5,197 bases of DNA from Candidatus Omnitrophota bacterium (GTDB lineage Bacteria > Omnitrophota > Omnitrophia > Omnitrophales > Danuiimicrobiaceae): contig JACQQT010000080.1 in assembly GCA_016206815.1 (NCBI GenBank), forward strand, positions 1 to 5,197. The letters run 5' to 3'. Below the pieces are notes generated by a model. It did no database searches and was not told the origin of the DNA. It was given only the letters and a program-made list of their open reading frames with translations. The translations under genes and the position numbers were made by a program. This document shows positions 1 to 5,197 of the stretch, in pieces; within the stretch, counting starts at the first letter, position 1, and every line of letters begins with the position of its first letter.

Positions 1-1197
1 CAGCGCTGGTTTTCCGAGTTGGCTCGGAAAAATGCGGACGTTAAAACACATTTGTCGTTTTTGGGAGCGGGCAGTTACGAACACTTTATCCCCTCGATCG
101 TCAAGCACGTCATCAGCCGGAGCGAATTCTACACCGCTTATACGCCTTATCAACCGGAAGCATCTCAAGGAATTCTGCAGGCACTTTTCGAATACCAGAG
201 CCTCATCTGCGAATTGACCGGGATGGATGTTTCCAATGGTTCCCATTATGACGGATCTACCGCTTTGGCGGAATCCGTTTTAATGAGCTTGCATGAAACG
301 AAGCGGCAGAAAGTGTTGATGGCGCGTTCCGTTCATCCGGATTACCGCCAGGTAACGAAAACCTATTTAACCGGAACGCAATTTCAGCTGGATGAAATTC
401 CTTTCGGAAATCATTTTGAACTTCAAATCGATATCTTGAAGCAACGTTTGACGCCGGAAGTGGCCTCGGTGGTGGTGGCCGTTCCGAATTTCTTTGGTTT
501 AGTTGAAGATCTCAAAGAGCTGGAAGCTTTGGTTCATCAAAACGGTTCTCTCCTCATCTTGGTGAGTCATCCGCTTTCCTTCGGATTTTACAAGACTCCC
601 AAGGAGTGGAAGGCTGACATCGTTTGCGGAGAAGGCCAGCCCCTCGGTATTCCGCCTGCTTTCGGAGGACCGTGGCTTGGTTATTTAGCGACCACCCGGT
701 CGCTCATGCGTCGAATTCCGGGCCGTTTGGTCGGAATGACGACGGACGGTTCGGGCCGAAGAGCTTTTTGTCTGACGCTTCAAGCCAGGGAGCAACACAT
801 CCGGCGGGAGCGGGCAAGTTCCAATATTTGCACGAATCAAGCCCTCTGCGCGTTGGCGGCCTGCGTCTATTTGGCGAGCGTGGGGAAAACAGGTCTTCGC
901 CGGATCGCGGAGCTCAATTTGGAAAACGCATCTTATCTTCGTTCCGGGTTAAAGTCGGTGAAAGGAATCGAGGTTTTAACCGAAGGCCCCATTTTCAATG
1001 AATTCGTCATTCGTTTTCAAAAATCATCGGCCGGTCAAGTGAACCGGCGTTTATTGGAAAAAGGAGTCATCGGCGGATTGGATCTCGGAGGCGATTATCC
1101 GGAGTGCAAAAACCAAATGCTGTTGTGCGCGACCGAGACCAAACGCCGCTCAGAACTGGATCGTTTGATCACAGCTTTCAAGGAAATTCTGAAATGA
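1..1197 (+). CDS. gcvPA: Glycine dehydrogenase (decarboxylating) subunit 1, P-protein alpha chain; 5' end cut by window
   Basis: This is the N-terminal-half subunit of a split P-protein of the glycine cleavage system. With GcvPB it decarboxylates glycine in the cytoplasm and passes the aminomethyl group to lipoylated GcvH. The frame is open from base 1 to the TGA at 1195-1197, giving 398 visible residues. Family hallmarks numbered from base 1 are FLGAGSYEHFIP (20-31), YTAYTPYQPEASQG (44-57), CELTGMDVSNGSHYDG (70-85) and, further on, the FGGPWLGYLAT and QAREQHIRRERASSNICTNQ stretches. Family members are about 440-450 residues and carry some 50 residues before the FLGAG motif, so the start lies upstream of the window. 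The TTG at 19 is only an internal leucine. The stop overlaps the gcvPB start (ATGA), which fits coupled production of the two subunits. The PLP lysine is in GcvPB, as is normal. Identification is firm. Confidence 0.96.
   Translation, partial: QRWFSELARKNADVKTHLSFLGAGSYEHFIPSIVKHVISRSEFYTAYTPYQPEASQGILQALFEYQSLICELTGMDVSNGSHYDGSTALAESVLMSLHETKRQKVLMARSVHPDYRQVTKTYLTGTQFQLDEIPFGNHFELQIDILKQRLTPEVASVVVAVPNFFGLVEDLKELEALVHQNGSLLILVSHPLSFGFYKTPKEWKADIVCGEGQPLGIPPAFGGPWLGYLATTRSLMRRIPGRLVGMTTDGSGRRAFCLTLQAREQHIRRERASSNICTNQALCALAACVYLASVGKTGLRRIAELNLENASYLRSGLKSVKGIEVLTEGPIFNEFVIRFQKSSAGQVNRRLLEKGVIGGLDLGGDYPECKNQMLLCATETKRRSELDRLITAFKEILK
1180..1184 (+). promoter_or_regulatory. Shine-Dalgarno sequence for gcvPB
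   Basis: AAGGA lies inside the last codons of gcvPA, 9 bases before the ATG at 1194. It is the clearest ribosome binding site in the window and supports 1194 rather than the in-frame ATG at 1104 as the gcvPB start. The other downstream genes show no comparable motif. Confidence 0.7.
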
Positions 1198-2708
1198 AGA
1201 TCGATCTCAGCATCAAAAATACAGCCGAAAGCAAACTCATTTTTGAGAAGAGCAAACCGGACAAGGAAGGTGTTTTTCTGCCTGAACGCCAGTTTGCGAA
1301 TCTCGATTTTTCCAAGTTAATTCCGGCAGAGCTTCAGCGAAAAGAACCCGGCAACCTGCCGGAAATTACCGAACCGGAACTCATCCGGCATTTTGTTAAT
1401 TTGTCGAAGAAGAATTTCAGCGTCGACACGCATTTTTATCCGCTGGGAAGCTGCACGATGAAATACAATCCGAAAATCCATGAAGAAATCGCAGCCCTGG
1501 ACGGATTTTCCTGGATCCATCCAACTCAGACCGAAGATCAGACGCAGGGCATCCTTCAAGTTTTCTATGAATTAGGGCGCGCGCTTTGCGAGCTGACGTG
1601 GATGAGCGAATTCAGTCTTCAGCCGGCAGCCGGTGCGCACGGTGAGCTGTGCGGAATGATGCTGACGCGTGCTTATCATGAGTCCCGCGGAGAGGGGAAA
1701 CGTAATTTGGTATTGGTTCCGGATTCAAGCCATGGGACGAATCCGGCTTCCGCGGCTCAATACGGTTATCAAGTGGTCCAAATTCTCTCAGACGCTAGAG
1801 GCCGCGTCGATTTGAAGGCACTCGGTGAGGCGATGAACGATCGGGTGGCCTGTTTAATGCTGACGAATCCGAATACGCTCGGTCTCTTTGAAAGCGATAT
1901 TTTGAAGATTCGGGAACTGGTACACCAAAAAGGTGCCTTGTTGTATTACGATGGTGCTAATTTAAACGCTTTGCTGGGAGCGGTCAGGCCGGGGGATATG
2001 GGCTTTGACATTGTCCATTTGAATCTTCACAAAACGTTTACGACGCCTCACGGCGGCGGCGGTCCGGGGGCAGGCCCTGTGGGTGTGACGAAGGCGCTTG
2101 CACCTTTTCTCCCTAAGCCTGTCATCGTTCGCAAAGCCGACGGAACCTACGGATGGGATCACGCACGGCCTCAGTCGATCGGCAAAATCAGATCGTTTTT
2201 TGGGAATGCCGGAATTTTGATTCGCGCTTATGTCTATATTCGAATGTTGGGTCTGGAAGGCCTGAGGCGGGTCAGTCATGATGCGGTATTAAACGCAAAT
2301 TACCTGAGGAAAAAATTGAGCACCGCTTATGTGAATCCGCACAACGAGTATTGCATGCACGAATTCGTGCTTTCCACGAGTCACCTTGAGTCCAAACACA
2401 TCCAAGCAGGAGACATCGGGAAGCGGTTACTGGATTACGGAATTCATGCGCCCACAGTCCATTTTCCGCTGGTGGTGAAAGAAGCGCTGATGATTGAGCC
2501 GACCGAGACGGAGTCCAAAGAAACATTGGATACCTTTGTGGAAGTGATGCTGAAAATTTTAAAAGAAGCGGAAGAGACGCCGGAGTTAGTCCGGACAGCA
2601 CCCCACACGATGCCGATCGGAAGGCCGGATGAAGTTCAGGCTGCCCGGAAACCCATTTTGAGTTACCGCGATTACCAAAGAGATCAGTCCCAAGTTGTGT
2701 CTTCCTGA
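1194..2708 (+). CDS. gcvPB: Glycine dehydrogenase (decarboxylating) subunit 2, P-protein beta chain
   Basis: This is the C-terminal-half, PLP-binding subunit of the split P-protein, 504 residues against a usual 480-500. Recognisable motifs are FYPLGSCTMKYNPK (81-94), SSHGTNPASA (178-187), YYDGANLNALLG (251-262) and the cofactor site HLNLHKTFTTPHGGGGPGAG (275-294), where K280 is the expected Schiff-base lysine. The SCTMKYNP and HGTNPASA motifs are the segments expected near the PLP and substrate. The start at 1194 is chosen because it has a good Shine-Dalgarno sequence, makes the ATGA overlap with gcvPA and begins with a family-like N-terminus. The ATG at 1104 would add 30 residues that only reflect the other frame of gcvPA. 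No key residue is missing and the gene looks intact. It ends three bases before the lipM-like gene, in the same reading frame. Confidence 0.97.
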   Translation: MKIDLSIKNTAESKLIFEKSKPDKEGVFLPERQFANLDFSKLIPAELQRKEPGNLPEITEPELIRHFVNLSKKNFSVDTHFYPLGSCTMKYNPKIHEEIAALDGFSWIHPTQTEDQTQGILQVFYELGRALCELTWMSEFSLQPAAGAHGELCGMMLTRAYHESRGEGKRNLVLVPDSSHGTNPASAAQYGYQVVQILSDARGRVDLKALGEAMNDRVACLMLTNPNTLGLFESDILKIRELVHQKGALLYYDGANLNALLGAVRPGDMGFDIVHLNLHKTFTTPHGGGGPGAGPVGVTKALAPFLPKPVIVRKADGTYGWDHARPQSIGKIRSFFGNAGILIRAYVYIRMLGLEGLRRVSHDAVLNANYLRKKLSTAYVNPHNEYCMHEFVLSTSHLESKHIQAGDIGKRLLDYGIHAPTVHFPLVVKEALMIEPTETESKETLDTFVEVMLKILKEAEETPELVRTAPHTMPIGRPDEVQAARKPILSYRDYQRDQSQVVSS

Positions 2709-2711
2709 TTC

Positions 2712-3473
2712 ATGGACGTCCATTCAACCTGCTTGCAGTTGATTCAAGACGAGGCGCATGACGGCGCTTTTCATATGGCGGCGGATGAGTTTTTGTTTCG
2801 TCGTCAGATTGAAAAGAAAGACCCTCATTCGTTCCTTCGGTTCTACCGATTCAGCGAACCCACTTTCACCGTCGGTTATGGCGTCTGGCGTACATACGCA
2901 TACGGTACCAGGTACGGCCGGGACAGGTTCCAGAACTTGCAGAACCTGTCCCGCAACGTACCTGGTACCGTGACGTTTGTTCGACGCATCACGGGAGGCG
3001 GAATCGTTCTGCACAACGGGACCGATTTGACCTATTCGTTTGTCACATCTTTGTCTGCTCAAAAGCCGCTTAGAAAAGTGAAAGAAAGTTACGCCTTCAT
3101 TCATCGCGAATTACAGAAAGCGCTTCTTGACTTTGGAATCCGGACCGAACTATATTCGGCAGACCATCACGAAAAATCGGTGAAACCTCAGAATGGAAAA
3201 AGTAACTTTTGTTTCGATTCCCCAGTTCCTTTTGATGTGATGTTAGGAGATAGAAAAATTGCCGGAGGGGGCCAGAAACGAAGCCAAGGATTCCTGTTGC
3301 ATCAGGGCTCCATCGCTTGGGAGGCGCTCATCCGGCGGTTTCCGGATCTTTCGGAATTTCAGTTTTCGAAGCAATTTGCATCCTATTTAGCCGGTGCGCT
3401 CAATCAAACCGTCAAAGAAATGCCGTTTCGTGCCGAAGAATTACAAGCGTGGCAGCTTTCCTATCATGGATAA
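2712..3473 (+). CDS. lipM: LipM/LplA-family protein acyltransferase (probable octanoyltransferase or lipoate-protein ligase) carrying an in-frame palindromic insert
   Basis: This is a 253-residue member of the BPL/LplA/LipB fold family, which attaches octanoyl or lipoyl groups to lipoyl-domain lysines such as that of GcvH. Visible motifs are FLRFYRFSEPTFTVGYG (41-57), RRITGGGIVLH (91-101), TDLTYSFV (104-111), CFDSPVPF (167-174), DRKIAGGGQKR (180-190) and LLHQGSI (195-201). K182 matches the conserved acyl-adenylate lysine of LplA. C167 sits 15 residues before it, as the nucleophile Cys does in Bacillus LipM, so octanoyltransferase is favoured over ATP-dependent ligase. Residues 64-87 (YGTRY...PGTV) are encoded by a 70-bp palindrome and replace the usual short helix before RRxTGGG. 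The motifs on both sides stay in one frame. Whether the enzyme still works is unknown. The start at 2712 follows the gcvPB stop directly and has no clear Shine-Dalgarno sequence. The gene symbol is by family resemblance. Confidence 0.85.
   Translation: MDVHSTCLQLIQDEAHDGAFHMAADEFLFRRQIEKKDPHSFLRFYRFSEPTFTVGYGVWRTYAYGTRYGRDRFQNLQNLSRNVPGTVTFVRRITGGGIVLHNGTDLTYSFVTSLSAQKPLRKVKESYAFIHRELQKALLDFGIRTELYSADHHEKSVKPQNGKSNFCFDSPVPFDVMLGDRKIAGGGQKRSQGFLLHQGSIAWEALIRRFPDLSEFQFSKQFASYLAGALNQTVKEMPFRAEELQAWQLSYHG
2902..2971. repeat. 70-bp near-perfect inverted repeat (palindromic element) inside the lipM-like gene
   Basis: The left arm 2902-2930 and right arm 2942-2971 are reverse complements over 27 pairs, interrupted only by an asymmetric internal bulge (GC at 2917-2918 against CAA at 2954-2956). 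The loop is 11 bases (2931-2941). Each arm has an outer block, GGTACCAGGTACG, and an inner block, CGGGACAGGTTC. The unit has no stop trinucleotide in any of six frames and is read as residues 64-87 of the acyltransferase. As RNA it would form a long hairpin in the middle of the message. It is far too long and exact to arise by chance in coding DNA. It resembles a REP-like or Rickettsia-palindromic-element-like insert, but its mobility and copy number cannot be judged from one copy. Confidence 0.93.
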
Positions 3474-3840
3474 TGCAGATAACATTCTTGAGAAAATTCA
3501 AAAGTTAATTAATCAGGATTCTCAGTATAAGTTTGAAGCTTACAGCTTCATTCTGGCGGGTCTGCATTACACGATGAGTGCGCTTCCCAAACCGCGCCAT
3601 ATTACCGGGGCGGAATTTTGTGAGGGCCTCAAGCGGTATGCGATCGATCAGTTTGGTCCGCTTGCACGGACGGTGCTCGAGTACTGGGGGATTCACGAAA
3701 CGCTTGATTTCGGAAAGATTGTGTTTGCGCTGGTCGAAGTGGGCCTGATGCGGAAAACCGAAGAAGATACTCTGGAAGATTTCACGGATGTTTATGATTT
3801 TAAACATGCGTTTGATACAAAATTGATTTTCGATTCATGA
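3466..3840 (+). CDS. Minf_1886-family protein, function unknown
   Basis: This small soluble protein of 124 residues, about the usual family length, has no signal peptide or membrane segment. It matches from memory the Minf_1886 family, whose conserved stretches are visible here: an N-terminal helix with EAYSFI (24-29), PRHITGAEFCEGLKRYAI (43-60), FGPLARTVLEYWGI (63-76), DFGKIVFALVEVGLM (81-95) and DFTDVYDFKHAF (105-116). The acidic tail with its YDF signature is typical. No catalytic site is known to me and I assign no function. The ATG at 3466 is preferred because it precedes the conserved region by a normal distance and overlaps the acyltransferase stop by 8 bases. An ATG 24 codons upstream only adds residues read from the other gene's frame. 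No clear Shine-Dalgarno sequence is present, so coupled translation is likely. Its stop overlaps the helicase start (ATGA). Confidence 0.85.
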   Translation: MDNADNILEKIQKLINQDSQYKFEAYSFILAGLHYTMSALPKPRHITGAEFCEGLKRYAIDQFGPLARTVLEYWGIHETLDFGKIVFALVEVGLMRKTEEDTLEDFTDVYDFKHAFDTKLIFDS

Positions 3841-5197
3841 AAACTGCCGATCAAAAAATTCTCGCCCACCTGAATCCCGAGCAAGAAAAAGCGGTGATCT
3901 ATCCGGACGGTGCCTTATTGGTTTTGGCGGGCGCCGGCAGCGGGAAAACGCGTATTTTGACGCGGCGGATCGCTTACTTGATTCAGCGGGGAGTTCCGGC
4001 ATTCAATATTTTGGGAGTCACCTTTACCAATAAAGCGGCGGAGGAGATGCGTTTTCGTGTCGGTCAGCTGGTTCGTGAGGAGGTGTGGATTTCTACGTTT
4101 CATTCCACCTGTCTTCGCATTCTTCGAATCGACGGAGAAACCATGGGCCGGAGGCGCAATTTTTCAATCTACGACGACCATGACCAGCTGGTTTTAATTA
4201 AAGAATGCCTCGCCGAGCTCAATCGCAACGATCGTCAAATCAATCCGAAGGGCGTTCGTGAAGCAATTCAACGCGCCAAGGATTTTTTATTAACACCTGA
4301 GGGGTATGCCGAGGAGGCGGAGGATTCATTTGAAGACGTGGTAGGCCAGGTCTATGCGTTGTATGAAAAAAAACTCGCCGCTTTAAACGCATGTGATTTT
4401 GGAGATTTAATTCAGAAAACCGTATTCCTGTTTGACCAAAATCCGAAAATTTTGGAATCTTGGCAGGAGCGTTTCAAACACATTTTGATCGATGAATATC
4501 AAGATACCAATCATGCACAGTATCGATTGGTGAAACATTTGGCGGGTCGGTACCAAAACATTACGGTGGTCGGAGATCCCGATCAGTCGATTTATGCGTG
4601 GCGCGGAGCGGACATCCGGAACATTCTTGATTTTGAGAAAGATTATGCGAACTGCCATATGATCAAGTTGGAGCAAAATTACCGTTCAACGGCCAATATC
4701 CTGGAGGCTTCCAATGCATTGATCGAATTTAATACGGCCCGGAAACCCAAAGCGCTTTGGACCGAGAAAAAGAAAGGGGAAAGAATCACGCTGTTTGAAG
4801 CAAGCGATGAACGGGAAGAGGCCGAATTTGTGGTTCGCCAGGTGCTGGAATCTCAAAAAGAAGGAAGACCGCTTTCGGAATCGGTCGTTTTTTACCGGCT
4901 GCATGCACAGTCGCGCGTGTTAGAAGAAGCCCTGCGGAAATATAAGATTCCTTACCGAATTGTCGGTGGGATTCGGTTTTACGACCGCCGCGAAATTAAA
5001 GACCTGATTGCTTATTTGAAATTGATTGCGTTTCCTCACGATCAAGTGAGTTTCAAGCGTATTGTGAATGTCCCTAACCGGGGAATCGGGAAGAAATCAC
5101 TGGAAGCTTTTGAAAATGACCAGCGCGTGAAAGCAATCGGGCTTGAGGCTGCGTTGGAAAGAGTGGCCGAAGCAGAAGGAATCGGAACGAAAGCCAA
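3837..5197 (+). CDS. UvrD/PcrA/Rep-type superfamily 1 ATP-dependent DNA helicase; 3' end cut by window
   Basis: This is a 3'-to-5' DNA helicase of the UvrD/PcrA group, acting in repair, replication restart or removal of bound proteins. The first 453 residues are visible of an expected 650-750. Motifs in order are the Q motif LNPEQEKAV (12-20), Walker A GAGSGKT (32-38, K37), motif Ia VTFTNKAAEEM (61-71), WISTFHSTCLRIL (84-96), DFGDLI (187-192), Walker B ILIDEYQDTN (216-225), motif III VVGDPDQSIYAWRG (244-257), motif IV LEQNYRST (278-285), FYRLHAQSRVLEEAL (352-366) and FYDRREIKDLIAYL (381-394). The 2B region begins with NVPNRGIGKKSLEAF (411-425). Motifs V and VI would lie past the edge. The start at 3837 makes an ATGA overlap with the upstream stop and lacks a clear Shine-Dalgarno sequence. 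Which paralogue it is (UvrD, PcrA or Rep) cannot be settled without the C-terminus, so no symbol is given. Confidence 0.95.
   Translation, partial: MKTADQKILAHLNPEQEKAVIYPDGALLVLAGAGSGKTRILTRRIAYLIQRGVPAFNILGVTFTNKAAEEMRFRVGQLVREEVWISTFHSTCLRILRIDGETMGRRRNFSIYDDHDQLVLIKECLAELNRNDRQINPKGVREAIQRAKDFLLTPEGYAEEAEDSFEDVVGQVYALYEKKLAALNACDFGDLIQKTVFLFDQNPKILESWQERFKHILIDEYQDTNHAQYRLVKHLAGRYQNITVVGDPDQSIYAWRGADIRNILDFEKDYANCHMIKLEQNYRSTANILEASNALIEFNTARKPKALWTEKKKGERITLFEASDEREEAEFVVRQVLESQKEGRPLSESVVFYRLHAQSRVLEEALRKYKIPYRIVGGIRFYDRREIKDLIAYLKLIAFPHDQVSFKRIVNVPNRGIGKKSLEAFENDQRVKAIGLEAALERVAEAEGIGTKA

Noticed and set aside
19..21. TTG as the start codon of gcvPA
   Set aside because: The frame is open to base 1 and the family has about 50 residues before the FLGAG motif. 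The visible piece is a window-edge truncation, not a short gene.
1104..1193. An N-terminal extension of gcvPB starting at the ATG at 1104
   Set aside because: The 30 extra residues are a frame-shifted reading of the gcvPA end with no family resemblance. 1194 has a Shine-Dalgarno sequence and an ATGA overlap.
2049..2081. A G/C-rich low-complexity run
   Set aside because: It encodes the conserved glycine-rich segment just after the PLP lysine of GcvPB.
2902..2971. The palindrome as a transcription terminator or attenuator
   Set aside because: It lies mid-gene with no following T-run and the downstream genes are tightly coupled, so termination here would cut its own host gene.
2880..2990. A frameshift or pseudogene in the acyltransferase at the palindrome
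   Set aside because: FTVGYG before it and VRRITGGG after it are in the same frame and no stop intervenes, so the gene is open. Loss of function is still possible.
2724..3104. Long antisense open frames opposite gcvPB, the acyltransferase and the helicase
   Set aside because: They lie opposite strongly conserved plus-strand genes, show no recognisable protein features, and are expected as shadows. The one at 2724-3104 is kept open partly by the stop-free palindrome.
3535..3549. A small inverted repeat, GAAGCT-TAC-AGCTTC
   Set aside because: A six-base stem within the conserved EAYSF codons of the Minf_1886 gene, short enough to be chance.

Overview
This window is a compact, entirely plus-strand gene cluster with almost no non-coding DNA. 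It contains the two subunits of a split glycine decarboxylase (gcvPA, cut by the left edge, and gcvPB), a LipM/LplA-type protein acyltransferase, a small Minf_1886-family protein of unknown function, and the first ~450 codons of a UvrD/PcrA-type DNA helicase cut by the right edge. Three of the four junctions overlap (ATGA, 8 bp, ATGA) and the fourth has a 3-base gap, so this looks like one polycistronic, translationally coupled unit. I see no promoter, terminator, tRNA, rRNA, CRISPR array or transposase gene.

Organism: a bacterium with base composition near 50% GC by eye. A split P-protein excludes the single-chain type found in E. coli and eukaryotes, but is widespread in Firmicutes, Thermotogae and many uncultured phyla. 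The Minf_1886 family takes its name from Methylacidiphilum infernorum. Together these hint at a PVC-type or related uncultured lineage such as Omnitrophota, but this placement is a weak inference.

How the genes work together: GcvPA and GcvPB form the PLP-dependent P-protein, which decarboxylates glycine and loads aminomethyl onto the lipoyl arm of GcvH. The LipM-like enzyme next door plausibly supplies the octanoyl/lipoyl group that GcvH needs. gcvT and gcvH are not visible and may lie upstream. The Minf_1886 protein and the helicase follow without a break, and their link to glycine cleavage is unclear.

The most unusual thing here is a 70-bp near-perfect palindrome (2902-2971) inside the lipM-like coding sequence. 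It keeps the reading frame, has no stop codon in any of the six frames, and sits where family members normally have a short helix before the RRxTGGG motif. It resembles a palindromic element lodged inside a protein-coding gene, comparable in concept to Rickettsia palindromic elements or REP-type hairpins. Whether it is repeated elsewhere in the genome cannot be seen from this window.
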